Shown here piece after piece: positions 1 through 7,745 of a stretch of 37,992 bases of DNA (its first letter is position 1; the number at the start of each line of letters is the position of its first letter). This stretch comes from a virus. The notes beneath the pieces were generated by a model that saw only the letters and a program-made list of their open reading frames with translations, had not been told where the DNA came from and did no database searches. Made by a program: the position numbers and the translations under genes. The DNA is taken from positions 1 to 37,992 of IMG/VR virus record IMGVR_UViG_3300007799_000007; one strand, given 5' to 3'.

Positions 1-615
1 ACTAAGTTTAATGATAATAAATATTGTGAAAAAGGGTCTTTGCAGGAGGAAAGGGGAATTGATGTAGCGTCAGTTGTTATGAAGCACTTTTTTAAGAAAA
101 ACGAAACGCGATTCTCAAACGAACTATACACCTGCATACCGGATTCGTTTTATTTAGGCGACACTTCCGTAGATTTTAAGTGCAGTTGGTCACGTGAAAC
201 ATTTTTAATGGCAAAGTATTCAGAACTTGATTCAGATTATGAATACCAGGGGCGCATTCAAATGGAGGTTTGCGGCAAAACAAAACACATGGTCATTTAC
301 TGCCTTGTTAATACCCCGGCCCACCTTATCGACAAAGAAAAAAGATTCTCAAACCCATTTGCATTGGGTACAAAAATGCACAATCAGAGAGAAAGGCAAA
401 TAGAAATAAATCATATATTTAATTTAGCCGAGTTCAAAAAAGAAAACCCCGATTATTTAACCACAATACCAGAAAACGAATGGGTTTATGATATAGCTAT
501 GGTTGACCGTTGCTTTCGTTTTGACATGACGCATAGCGATGAAATTTTAAATAAAATGAATACTCGCGCTTACGAGTGTTTAACATGGATGAACACTAAC
601 CTCTTTAAAATCTAA
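1..615 (+). CDS. YqaJ/lambda-exonuclease-like recombinase nuclease (5'-partial)
   Basis: Probable phage alkaline exonuclease of the PD-(D/E)XK superfamily (YqaJ type), which resects double-stranded DNA ends for annealing-type recombination. The frame is open from base 1, so the N-terminus lies outside the window; the first start inside is a TTG at 40, which I consider internal. Visible motifs are the KGSLQEERGI segment (glutamate helix), VDFKC (the D-x-K catalytic core) and YEYQGRIQMEVCG, matching the Y-x2-Q-x3-Q helix of the family. It begins the + strand replication and recombination block; the next gene starts 2 bp later. The nuclease superfamily is fairly sure, the exact family less so because the protein is truncated. 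Confidence 0.72.
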   Translation, partial: TKFNDNKYCEKGSLQEERGIDVASVVMKHFFKKNETRFSNELYTCIPDSFYLGDTSVDFKCSWSRETFLMAKYSELDSDYEYQGRIQMEVCGKTKHMVIYCLVNTPAHLIDKEKRFSNPFALGTKMHNQRERQIEINHIFNLAEFKKENPDYLTTIPENEWVYDIAMVDRCFRFDMTHSDEILNKMNTRAYECLTWMNTNLFKI

Positions 616-617
616 AC

Positions 618-2069
618 ATGGAACCGTACAGACAATTTAAAAAAGGCGACATTATTGAACGGTATCAGGGAGAACCCGCCGAAACTATTAAAAACAATGA
701 ACCATTAACGTTTAAGGTATATGCAAGTCGCGCGCTTAGCAATAATACATTAATGGTCAACGAAAGCTGGGGTTCGTTTGCATCTAAAAACTTTCGCAAA
801 TGGGTTGAAGTGGAGCCAAAGCAGGAACCGTACAGAGAATTTAAGAAAGGCGACCTTATCGAAAGATATCAAGGGGAGGCAGTTAAAAGCATTAAAAACA
901 ATGTTCCGTTGACCTTTTGGAAATACACACCTTCCGTAACTGGTGATAACTTTTTAATGCTGTTTTCCGGCGATGAATCGTTTGCATCTAAAAACTTCCG
1001 CAAATGGGTTGAGATAGTACCGGAGCCGGTGAAGCGGAAAATAAAAATCGGGGATTTTGTCAGTGGGCCAGACTTAGGAACAGGGACTCCAAAACGAGGA
1101 ACGGTAATTGAATTTAGTAGGGTGGGCAATCCAATTATTGAAATAGGTGGCGTTAACAATTTGATTGACTTAGAACTTACGCGACACGTTGAAAAACCAT
1201 CTTTGGAAAAACCTAAAATAAAAATCGGGGATGAAATACAGGGGCTTATTGTTAGCGGTATCGTTAAGGGTATTGATGAAACCTTTTATATTATCAATAG
1301 CGGAAATAAGATTACAAAAGACATCGCTACACTCATCCGCACTAAGGAGCAAATCGAAGCGGATAAAATAGTAAAGGATAATTGCGACCAGATTGACGAT
1401 AAGCTATTAAAACAATCCCTTTTCGACAAGGCAAAGGAAATAGCAGAAAAGGAAATACACCGGATAAAAAATAAACCTTTTGATGCGGAATATATTATTC
1501 CTGTCGGGACGAAGGTAAAGGTATTGTCCGGTGACCGTATCGGCGAAACCGCAATTGTAATATATTCCGATAATAAATACGGAGGCGCTTCTGACCGATG
1601 TGGCTGCACAATTGAATTTTACGACGGCTTACAATTGCGCTATTTTTCAAATTATTTAGCCCCGGCAGACCTAGATCACTCAATTACCGAAGCGGAAATC
1701 GAGCGGCTAAAAAATAAACATATTTATGCCGATTCTATTTTTCCTGTTGGGATGAAGGTAAAAGTTATTAACGATGACAGGGCAAAGTATTTTGATAAAA
1801 TTTTTGAAACCGGAACAGTTATATCTTCGGGCCGATATAACAACGATGGGTATCACTGGGAGGGCACTTATGTCGAATTTAAAGACGGGCTAAAATTGGG
1901 CTACAATTACAACCAACTTGTCCCTGTAGACCTAGACCACTCAATCACCGAAGATCCACCCGTATACGATACCGGGACGGATCGGCTGAAACAAATGGCA
2001 AAGCAAGCCAAAGAAACGGGAACGGAAAAATCATTTATAGACGCACTAATAAACGGATGGATATGTTAA
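618..2069 (+). CDS. Repeat-containing protein of unknown function, SH3/KOW-like modules
   Basis: I do not recognise a named family. The 483-residue protein is built from duplicated modules. Residues about 2-68 and 70-137 are two copies of a unit with PYRxFKKGDxIERYQGE near the start and SFASKNFRKWVE near the end. Residues about 295-365 and 375-450 are two copies of another unit with FPVGxKVKV followed by a beta-rich stretch ending LDHSITE. The repeated (I/F)PVGxKVKV pattern resembles small barrel folds that bind nucleic acid or carbohydrate, but this is inference. It lies between exonuclease and DnaA-like genes and overlaps the next gene by 13 bp, so it is probably co-expressed with the replication module. 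Confidence 0.75.
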   Translation: MEPYRQFKKGDIIERYQGEPAETIKNNEPLTFKVYASRALSNNTLMVNESWGSFASKNFRKWVEVEPKQEPYREFKKGDLIERYQGEAVKSIKNNVPLTFWKYTPSVTGDNFLMLFSGDESFASKNFRKWVEIVPEPVKRKIKIGDFVSGPDLGTGTPKRGTVIEFSRVGNPIIEIGGVNNLIDLELTRHVEKPSLEKPKIKIGDEIQGLIVSGIVKGIDETFYIINSGNKITKDIATLIRTKEQIEADKIVKDNCDQIDDKLLKQSLFDKAKEIAEKEIHRIKNKPFDAEYIIPVGTKVKVLSGDRIGETAIVIYSDNKYGGASDRCGCTIEFYDGLQLRYFSNYLAPADLDHSITEAEIERLKNKHIYADSIFPVGMKVKVINDDRAKYFDKIFETGTVISSGRYNNDGYHWEGTYVEFKDGLKLGYNYNQLVPVDLDHSITEDPPVYDTGTDRLKQMAKQAKETGTEKSFIDALINGWIC

Positions 2070-2509
2070 TTGAAACGAACGTAATATACGAACAACCTGC
2101 AAATCTATCCACCGGGAATCTTTCGCTCAATATAATTGATTTAATTATTGAGCAGGATTTAAATAACAGCGGGATTGAAAAATGGATGGAAAGTGCTTTT
2201 AAAATCGCGGCCTTATTCTTTGGTGACCATATCGGCGGCAGTCGCAAAGGCGAACAGGTAGAGTTAAGGCGCGCCGTAATTGCCGCCACCTGCAAGCGAT
2301 GGAATCCGATGTATACCTTTTCCAATATCGGTAAGCTGATTGCAAAATATACGGATCGAAACGTTAAATTTGATCATGCGTCAATTATTCACGCAAAAAA
2401 TAAGCACACCGAAATGATGGACAATTATAAATTTGGCCATCATGTTTACCACGACAACTTTAATAAGTTCTACAACCGGATTGTTTCATATAATATGATG
2501 CGTAAATGA
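2057..2509 (+). CDS. DnaA C-terminal-domain-like DNA-binding protein
   Basis: A 150-residue protein whose central and C-terminal part (about residues 70-125) resembles DnaA domain IV. It has a helix with RRAVIAATCKRW, then FSNIGKLIAKYTDRNVKFDH, then ASIIHAKNKH, matching the arrangement R-x-D/F-H-S/A-T/S-V/I-x-H-A of the DnaA-box-binding helix-turn-helix. There is no AAA+ ATPase part, so it probably binds DNA only, for instance at an origin or as a regulator. ATG codons at 2057 and 2063 are both possible. It overlaps the previous gene by 13 bp and the resolvase gene by 4 bp (ATGA), indicating translational coupling. Confidence 0.7.
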   Translation: MDMLIETNVIYEQPANLSTGNLSLNIIDLIIEQDLNNSGIEKWMESAFKIAALFFGDHIGGSRKGEQVELRRAVIAATCKRWNPMYTFSNIGKLIAKYTDRNVKFDHASIIHAKNKHTEMMDNYKFGHHVYHDNFNKFYNRIVSYNMMRK

Positions 2510-2859
2510 ATAAGGAATCCGATATTTACCACATTCCCGTTAAGCCCATGAGCATTAACGAAGCATGGAAAGGGCGAAGATTTAAAACGGATAAATACAA
2601 GGCTTACGTTATCGCTGTTAAGGCGAAGTTGCCCGTAATTAAATTGCCACCGACACCATATAAAGTTTCGTTTTGGTTTGGGTTTAGTACATCGCTTTCA
2701 GACGTTGACAATCCGACAAAGCCAACGCTCGATATACTTTGCCAGAAATATAATTTTAGCGACCGACACGTAATGGAATTGACGTTGAAAAAAGTCATGG
2801 TTAAAAAAGGATCAGAGTTCTTTTCCTTTAAAATTGAACATTACAACGAACAATCCTAA
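2506..2859 (+). CDS. RusA-like Holliday junction resolvase
   Basis: Likely a RusA-family endonuclease that resolves four-way junctions during phage recombination and replication. The core SDVDNPTKPTLDIL at residues 65-78 supplies the family's D-x-DN-x2-K-x3-D pattern (D66, D68, K72, D76) and a further acidic residue, D86, follows in NFSDRHV. Its length of 117 residues is normal for RusA. It starts within the stop of the DnaA-like gene (ATGA overlap) and ends just before a truncated membrane-gene copy. Confidence 0.82.
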   Translation: MNKESDIYHIPVKPMSINEAWKGRRFKTDKYKAYVIAVKAKLPVIKLPPTPYKVSFWFGFSTSLSDVDNPTKPTLDILCQKYNFSDRHVMELTLKKVMVKKGSEFFSFKIEHYNEQS

Positions 2860-2869
2860 AATACCTAAA

Positions 2870-2929
2870 ATGAAATACCTACTTAGACTGATTGCCTTTC
2901 CTTTTATTTTTGTCCTGATTGTAATTTGA
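2870..2929 (+). pseudogene. Truncated copy of the small membrane protein gene at 3691
   Basis: An ATG-initiated frame of 19 codons whose sequence matches the first 60 bp of the gene at 3691-3882 with about seven substitutions. It ends in TGA exactly where the full copy continues (TTTCAGCAG). Similarity starts at the ATG and stops at the truncation. Together with the full copy it flanks the adenine methyltransferase gene, so it looks like a scar of gene insertion or unequal recombination. A 19-residue hydrophobic peptide could still be made. Confidence 0.7.
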
Positions 2930-2960
2930 TCTAATTTAAACAAGAAAATTTAGGAAGCCA

Positions 2961-3677
2961 ATGTTCAGCTATTACGGAAGCAAGTCAAAGATTGTAGATT
3001 ACTACCCACCACCGAAGCATAAACGGATTATAGAACCGTTTGCAGGCAGTGCAAGGTATAGTTTAAAGTATTGGGAGAATGAAGTTTTGCTGGTGGATAA
3101 ATACGATGTAGTTTATAATGTTTGGAAGTATTTACAACGAGCTACAAAAAATGACATACTTTCTTTACCTAAAATGAAGCAAGGTGATAATGTAAATGAT
3201 TTTAATATTTCACAGGTGGAAAAAGATTTTATAGGATTTTTGATTTGCAGAGGGATGGAAAGTCCAAGAAAGAACGTAAGCAGTTTTGTTGGTGATATTT
3301 CAGATAAACTAACAGAAATAGCAAATAACGTATTTAAAATAAATCACTGGACAATTATTAACGGCAGCTACGAGAATTTAAGAAATGAAGAAGCTACCTG
3401 GTTTATAGACCCGCCTTACCAATTTGGCGGGGAGCATTACGTAGAAAGCACAAAAAACATAGATTTTAATAATCTTTCGGATTGGTGTAAAAGCAGGAAC
3501 GGTCAAACAATAGTTTGCGAAAACACAAAAGCTGATTGGTTGGATTTTAAGCCAATGAAGGAAATGACAGGTTCACAACATAAGACAGTTGAAGCTATTT
3601 GGTCAAACCATAAAACTAATTACGACAACGTGCAGATGTCGATGTTTAAAGAATCGCTTTTCAAAAAACCTTTATAA
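2961..3677 (+). CDS. D12-class DNA adenine N6-methyltransferase
   Basis: S-adenosylmethionine-dependent DNA methyltransferase of the Dam/D12 type. The N-terminus has YYGSKSK (residues 4-10), motif I is IEPFAGSARYS (24-34) and the catalytic motif IV is DPPY (150-153). At 238 residues it is slightly short for the family and no separate target-recognition domain is obvious, so the site cannot be predicted. No restriction partner is next to it. It probably protects phage DNA or marks it. It sits between a truncated and a complete copy of the same small membrane gene, which suggests late acquisition. Confidence 0.85.
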   Translation: MFSYYGSKSKIVDYYPPPKHKRIIEPFAGSARYSLKYWENEVLLVDKYDVVYNVWKYLQRATKNDILSLPKMKQGDNVNDFNISQVEKDFIGFLICRGMESPRKNVSSFVGDISDKLTEIANNVFKINHWTIINGSYENLRNEEATWFIDPPYQFGGEHYVESTKNIDFNNLSDWCKSRNGQTIVCENTKADWLDFKPMKEMTGSQHKTVEAIWSNHKTNYDNVQMSMFKESLFKKPL

Positions 3678-3690
3678 TAAACGCTGAACA

Positions 3691-3882
3691 ATGAACTACC
3701 TACTTAGACTGATTGCCTTTCCTTTTGTTTTTGGCCTTATTTTAATTTCAGCAGTTCGGCTAATAATTAAAAACTCGTATTTGTTTTTGCGATACGGCGG
3801 CGAATTGATGCTGTACAAAGAAAAACATACGCCTCAATCATTTGCCTTAGTTTTGAACAAGATCGAAGCACTTTTAAAATAA
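3691..3882 (+). CDS. Small membrane protein
   Basis: A 63-residue protein with one N-terminal hydrophobic segment (about residues 4-25, LLRLIAFPFVFGLILISAV) followed by a basic, polar tail ending in a short helix. No family is recognised. It starts 13 bp after the methyltransferase. Its first 60 bp are duplicated at 2870-2929. It ends just before the structured intergenic region that precedes the putative replication initiator. Confidence 0.65.
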   Translation: MNYLLRLIAFPFVFGLILISAVRLIIKNSYLFLRYGGELMLYKEKHTPQSFALVLNKIEALLK

Positions 3883-3897
3883 CCCTTATATTGCACC

Positions 3898-4020
3898 GCT
3901 CAATCGTTGAGCCGTCAGGAGTAGTACCCTGTTAGTAAAACATCTTAACTTTCCCGGCAAGGGATCAAACGAGGCTTCGGCTGTACTATTCGTTTGTGAA
4001 CTTCCGGGAATTTTATTTTT
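3898..4020 (+). ncRNA. Candidate structured leader RNA or attenuator
   Basis: The 142-bp gap before the gene at 4025 holds several perfect inverted repeats. Hairpin 1 is GCTCAA-TCG-TTGAGC (3898-3912). A second element is nested: outer stem TTCCCGG 3951-3957 with CCGGGAA 4004-4010, middle stem CAAACGA 3966-3972 with TCGTTTG 3990-3996, and an apical GGC-UUCG-GCU tetraloop hairpin (3973-3982). The outer stem is followed by TTTTATTTTT, so the whole resembles an elaborate intrinsic terminator ending 4 bp before the start codon at 4025. A weak promoter-like box TATATTGC lies at 3888-3895. That it is an RNA is inference from the nested pairing. Confidence 0.5.
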
Positions 4021-4024
4021 ATGT

Positions 4025-4834
4025 ATGAAGGGTTACGAGCTTTCCAGGTACTGGTTTGATTTCTCATTTGAGAATCCAGAGGCAAAGACTATTCACACCG
4101 CTATCTTTATGTGGGTTGTCGAGCTAAACAATCGCTTGGGTTGGAAGGCTCAATTTGGCCTACCAACAAGAGATACCTGCGAGGGCCTTTCAATCGGAAA
4201 TAAAACTACTTACAACACAGCCTTAAAAGATCTTCATAGTTGGGGATTTATTACGATTATAAAGGAGTCAAAAAACCAATACCAAAGCTGCATAATCTCA
4301 ATAAATGAGAAAAAGTGCCGTGTCAAAAATGTGTCGGCACTAGATCGGGCACTGCTTAGGCACTGCGAAAGCACCGTAGGAGGCACTAGTGCGGGCACTG
4401 CAACCATAGACAAACCAATAAACCATGAAACAAGTAAACCAATAAACAAAGAGGGGCCCGCCCATTTATCTGCTGACCCGGTTAAGTGGTGGAAAACTGC
4501 CACAAAAGAAATCTTGGAAAAAAAATGTGATCCGTTCAAAGAATTTTATCCGACGAGTTTTATTGAATACTTTGTGGGGTATTATATGCAGGACCACGAG
4601 GACGGAGGATCACTTTTAAAATACGAGCAAAAATTTTCAGTTGAATTTAAGTTAAAAGCATTTTGGGCCGATCCAAAAACAAAAGCAAAATATTCACAAA
4701 AAACACAACTACTTCCCGATGGAATCTCTACCCCAGCAAACGAGCGCCTTGCAAACGCAATCCAGCAACATCGAATCTTTAATGAGGCACTTGATCGAGC
4801 TAACGAAAACAAAGGGGATTACGGCGCGTCCTGA
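4025..4834 (+). CDS. Putative phage replication initiator (winged-helix-like N-terminus)
   Basis: A 269-residue protein. Residues 1-95 (GYELSRYWFDFSFEN, then NRLGW, LPTRDTCEGL, WGFITIIKESKNQYQSCII) fit a family common in Bacteroidota phages and elements whose N-terminal half looks like a winged-helix DNA-binding domain. A low-complexity linker (about 100-145) separates it from a C-terminal domain (about 150-235). The linker-coding DNA contains an iteron array (4336-4401) and then an A-rich stretch, the same layout as lambda O, where the initiator gene contains the origin. I infer an initiator role; no catalytic motif is present. ATG 4025 directly follows a structured, terminator-like leader. 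Confidence 0.6.
   Translation: MKGYELSRYWFDFSFENPEAKTIHTAIFMWVVELNNRLGWKAQFGLPTRDTCEGLSIGNKTTYNTALKDLHSWGFITIIKESKNQYQSCIISINEKKCRVKNVSALDRALLRHCESTVGGTSAGTATIDKPINHETSKPINKEGPAHLSADPVKWWKTATKEILEKKCDPFKEFYPTSFIEYFVGYYMQDHEDGGSLLKYEQKFSVEFKLKAFWADPKTKAKYSQKTQLLPDGISTPANERLANAIQQHRIFNEALDRANENKGDYGAS
4336..4401 (+). repeat. Phased GGCACT iteron array, candidate replication origin
   Basis: Five exact GGCACT hexamers start at 4336, 4348, 4359, 4382 and 4394. A degenerate sixth (AGCACC) lies at 4370. Start-to-start spacing is 12, 11, 11, 12 and 12 bp, about one helical turn, so all copies face one side of the DNA. Because 11 is not a multiple of 3 the repeat changes reading frame and cannot be explained as a protein repeat. 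Downstream an A-rich strand carries a 12-bp direct repeat (AAACCAATAAAC at 4412-4423 and 4436-4447) that could act as an unwinding element. Confidence 0.6.
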
Positions 4835-5543
4835 TGAGATCTCGGTCGTCCTGCTTGCCATGGACTTTCCGATAAAGCAAATGGGAGTCGGTGAGTTTAG
4901 AGCGCAGTTCGAACAAAAAATGGCCGTCGTGGTAGATGCGTATTTTGGATCGACGCTAGGAACGACAACGGTCACGATCAACGAATGCAGGGAGATAATG
5001 CTTCGCGACTTTCCATCGTGGGGAATCGGCGAGCTAATGGAAGCGGCCAGGAACTTGGAGCCGGGACAGATAAAAACTTTCGGCCAGTTTACCGTTGATC
5101 ACTTCAAGACAATGCTTTTTGCCCATCAAAAAAAACGAAATGCAATAGCCGCAGCAATCGCCGAAAGCAAAGCGAGTGAAGATAAATTGGAGCGAGAAAA
5201 AATAGTTGAGGGTTCCCGGATCTGGTTTCGCGACCAAGCAGAAAATTGGTTTTTGCAGCAAAAAAATATCTGCACTTACTCGCACTGGAGCAAGTTGCCT
5301 TACGGATATTGTTTGCAAATTGCGCCGTCGTTGGAGGAAAACATACCGCTCAAGCACGAAGCGATGAGGCACGCAGCCGACGAAATGCAGGCCGACGCAG
5401 AAAAATCACGGGATGCAGGCCGGCTTTCAAATTACGAGAGCATAATGGCCGCACTAAGGAAAGAACGCGGCGAAGATCAGGTGCTGACAGCCAAAAAAAT
5501 ATATCCGCGTTTGCTCGTCTGGAATGAAATCAAACCTAAGTAA
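4719..5543 (+). CDS. Replication-module protein of unknown function
   Basis: A 274-residue, largely helical protein with no motif I can name. Residues 95-150 (TINECREIMLRDFPSWGIGEL, then GQIKTFGQFTVDHFKTMLFAHQKKR) resemble a family found next to initiator-like genes in Bacteroidota phages. Residues 150-185 look like a charged helix and the C-terminus is helical (residues 220-260). Position after the initiator suggests a helicase loader or a similar partner, but no Walker motif is present. The first ATG (4719) overlaps the initiator gene by 116 bp; ATG 4782, with a 53-bp overlap, is a plausible alternative start. Confidence 0.6.
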   Translation: MESLPQQTSALQTQSSNIESLMRHLIELTKTKGITARPDEISVVLLAMDFPIKQMGVGEFRAQFEQKMAVVVDAYFGSTLGTTTVTINECREIMLRDFPSWGIGELMEAARNLEPGQIKTFGQFTVDHFKTMLFAHQKKRNAIAAAIAESKASEDKLEREKIVEGSRIWFRDQAENWFLQQKNICTYSHWSKLPYGYCLQIAPSLEENIPLKHEAMRHAADEMQADAEKSRDAGRLSNYESIMAALRKERGEDQVLTAKKIYPRLLVWNEIKPK

Positions 5544-5561
5544 CAACTACCCGAATATTAA

Positions 5562-5569
5562 TACCTTTG
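5562..5569 (+). promoter_or_regulatory. Promoter -7 box TACCTTTG abutting the terminase start
   Basis: TACCTTTG matches the Bacteroidota -7 consensus TAnnTTTG. Only 4 bp separate it from the ATG at 5574, so the expected start of transcription falls on or next to the start codon, predicting a leaderless mRNA for the terminase operon. No clear TTTG -33 box is seen. Confidence 0.45.
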
Positions 5570-5573
5570 CGTT

Positions 5574-5957
5574 ATGGCCATGAAGCTGGAGGGAAAAATA
5601 GAAGCCCTGATTGATTTTATAGTGGAAGGAAAAACCTTTAGGCAGATCGCCAAAGTAATGGGGTGTTCAATTTCGACGCTTCATTACTTCCTCGCTTTGC
5701 CCGAACACTCCGCGCGCACGAATGCCGCTCTAGCGTTAAGTGCTGCCCAATATGCTGATAAGGCAGAAGATGTTTTAATTGAATGCAAATCGACAATGAC
5801 AGAGGTCACAAGAGCCAAAGAACTTTCTCAATATTATCGGTGGAAGGCAAAGATGCGAGACCCTAAAAAATACGGCGACAAGATTGACGTTGACCTAGGC
5901 GTTCCACCAGGTACTGAAATAATTATAAAGGGCCAAAAGTTTGCAGATAACGATTGA
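5574..5957 (+). CDS. Terminase small subunit
   Basis: DNA-recognition subunit of the packaging motor. The N-terminal part (residues 8-45, IEALIDFIVEGKTFRQIAKVMGCS) is a helix-turn-helix. The middle has AAQYADKAEDVLIE, and the C-terminal part has RAKELSQYYRWKAKMRDPKKYGDKIDVD, typical of small-terminase families. Its length of 127 residues is normal. It overlaps the large terminase by 17 bp. Start choice: ATG 5574 or 5580; the promoter box 4 bp upstream favours 5574. Confidence 0.82.
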   Translation: MAMKLEGKIEALIDFIVEGKTFRQIAKVMGCSISTLHYFLALPEHSARTNAALALSAAQYADKAEDVLIECKSTMTEVTRAKELSQYYRWKAKMRDPKKYGDKIDVDLGVPPGTEIIIKGQKFADND

Positions 5958-7245
5958 TGAGAGCGCCTATTCAACGCATTTCCGGCCAGTATTATATTCC
6001 TGGGATCGGTATATAATCGCTTGGGGAGGCCGTGGTGCATCAAAAACGGACGTACTTTACCTCAAATACCTGCTTTGCCTCTTTGAGCCGTTCTACTTCA
6101 AATTAGCCTATATTAACAAAGAATTTAACGGAATCCGTGACGGCCAATACGCAGGATTTAAACGGGTAGCTAAGCAGGTAGGGTTATACGATAAGCTAAA
6201 GTTTTACGACGGCGACTACCGAATAGTCAATCAGGCAAACGGGAATATGCTCATTCCAAAGGGGATGGACGACCCGGAAAAAACAAAGGGACTCGACAAC
6301 ATAACCGCGATTTGGTGGGATGAGATTAACAAAGGCGACCTGGAAGATTTCCGGGCGTTAAATGAACTATTAAGATCGCCGTCGGCAACGTTCCTGCAAT
6401 TCGCGATGTCGTTTAACCCGGTGCATGAGAATCATTGGCTAAGGCACTTTTTCTTCCATCCAGATAATGAATATGCGATACACCAGGACTTCAAGGGGTC
6501 TGCACTTTTGCATCATTCGACGTACAAGGATAATGAGTTCATAGATCAGGAACAATACCTAAAAACGTTAACGGAAAGCGCCGGTACAAACAGCAACGCG
6601 CTAATGGTTAACGTGCTTGGTAAATGGGGACTTGGGGAGCCTGTTGTTAATCCTTTTCTATCAGAGTTCAGGCGCGATAAGCACGTTTCCAGCGATGCCG
6701 TTTATAACCAGAACCTGCCTCTTTACCTGTCTTTGGATTTCAACTGTGAGCCTTTATGTGGCGTGTTTTTTCAGTTTTATCTTCCTGAAAAAAGGCTTTG
6801 GTACTTTGACGAATTTGCCATTAGTAATGCCAATGTAGCCGAGTTATGCACCCGTATATCAGATCGGCTAATTCAGTATCAATGCCAGCCGTCTAGGTTA
6901 CTGATAACGGGCGATAAGAACGGCGGCAATGGTAGGATAGGGTCATTTCACAACCTGTCAATCTATCAGGAAGTAAAAGCAACATTAAGGCTTGCCGAGT
7001 CGCAGTTTAAGCTACCCGGAAACCCAAACCACGTTCACAGCCGGACACATTGCAACCAGATCTTTAGGCTTTGGAACGTAAAATTTAATCCTAAACTGAT
7101 TGGAGTCATTACCGATTGTGAGAATGTTTCATGCGATGCAAAGGGCGAAATCATTAAGAAGAAACGATCCGACATGAGCCAACGAGCGGATTTTTTAGAC
7201 GGTGTTCGATATTCGATTAATACTTTTTTGCCGTTTATTAAATAA
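5941..7245 (+). CDS. Terminase large subunit
   Basis: ATPase and nuclease of the DNA packaging motor. Walker A is GGRGASKT (residues 29-36), Walker B is AIWWDE (about 123-128), and a RNase H-like nuclease part contains LYLSLDFN (about residue 260), LLITGDKNG, and RADFLDGVRYS near the C-terminus. It has 434 residues, normal for the family. There is no ATG near the expected N-terminus. An upstream in-frame TAA at 5926 leaves TTG 5941 as the only usual start, overlapping the small terminase by 17 bp. Confidence 0.92.
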   Translation: MQITIDESAYSTHFRPVLYSWDRYIIAWGGRGASKTDVLYLKYLLCLFEPFYFKLAYINKEFNGIRDGQYAGFKRVAKQVGLYDKLKFYDGDYRIVNQANGNMLIPKGMDDPEKTKGLDNITAIWWDEINKGDLEDFRALNELLRSPSATFLQFAMSFNPVHENHWLRHFFFHPDNEYAIHQDFKGSALLHHSTYKDNEFIDQEQYLKTLTESAGTNSNALMVNVLGKWGLGEPVVNPFLSEFRRDKHVSSDAVYNQNLPLYLSLDFNCEPLCGVFFQFYLPEKRLWYFDEFAISNANVAELCTRISDRLIQYQCQPSRLLITGDKNGGNGRIGSFHNLSIYQEVKATLRLAESQFKLPGNPNHVHSRTHCNQIFRLWNVKFNPKLIGVITDCENVSCDAKGEIIKKKRSDMSQRADFLDGVRYSINTFLPFIK

Positions 7246-7294
7246 TTGCTTTACTTAGCACCTCACATTTAACACCCCAAATACACCCCAAGAA

Positions 7295-7570
7295 ATGAAG
7301 TATGGTAAACTATTTACGAGCGTAGCGTTAATCGCGGCAGCATTATTCGGCGGCAATGGGATGTTGAAAGCCCAAAATCACGCCCAAACAAACAAGGAAA
7401 TGAACGTTCCCGCTCCGCAAGGACGGAATGTTTTTACCGGCGTTGTTCCACAGGGATCAAGGTTTATCAACGGGTCGAACCGTTTTAGGGACGAACCAAT
7501 GAACCAACGGCAAAGGCGCGAACAGTGGGCGCGAAATCCATCTTCACGCCCAAAAGCAAACAGGCGGTGA
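7295..7570 (+). CDS. Small secreted protein of unknown function
   Basis: A 91-residue protein with a clear signal peptide: a basic start (MKYGK), a hydrophobic core (residues 6-18) and a likely signal peptidase I site before QN around residue 27 (LKAQN), typical of Bacteroidota. The mature part is short, basic and rich in Asn, Arg and Gln, with an Arg-rich C-terminus. No family is recognised. Its stop overlaps a GTG that begins the next tiny frame, starting a ladder of overlapping small genes. A role at the host envelope is possible but unproven. Confidence 0.6.
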   Translation: MKYGKLFTSVALIAAALFGGNGMLKAQNHAQTNKEMNVPAPQGRNVFTGVVPQGSRFINGSNRFRDEPMNQRQRREQWARNPSSRPKANRR

Positions 7571-7659
7571 TTGACGAATACGACAACTGGCACAATGAAA
7601 CGCGATACTTTATTCTTTCCGATTCGCCGTACACTTTTGAAAGCAGCAAGGGAAGATGA
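7567..7659 (+). CDS. Tiny overlapping ORF (30 aa)
   Basis: GTG-initiated frame of 30 codons, acidic and aromatic (starts MIDEYDNWHNET). It overlaps the stop of the previous gene (GTGA) and its own stop overlaps the next ATG (ATGA). Support comes only from this ladder of overlaps; the function is unknown. Confidence 0.35.
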   Translation: MIDEYDNWHNETRYFILSDSPYTFESSKGR

Positions 7660-7745
7660 GCGAATCTAGAGCATATCCGCACATCGAACTTCAGATAGTG
7701 TTTTCCCGGCTGCTCAAACATCATATTTTAATCTGCCTGAACTAA
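7656..7745 (+). CDS. Tiny overlapping ORF (29 aa)
   Basis: ATG frame of 29 codons with an amphipathic to hydrophobic C-terminal half (LQIVFSRLLKHHILICL). It overlaps the upstream frame by 4 bp and the downstream frame by 1 bp (TAATG). The function is unknown; support is positional. Confidence 0.35.
   Translation: MSESRAYPHIELQIVFSRLLKHHILICLN

Noticed and set aside
1286-1609. Reverse frames inside the repeat protein gene
   Set aside because: They sit fully inside a well-formed gene and reflect its codon bias.
5246-5527. 93-codon + strand frame inside the second replication gene
   Set aside because: Arg-rich shadow of the real frame with no own start signal.
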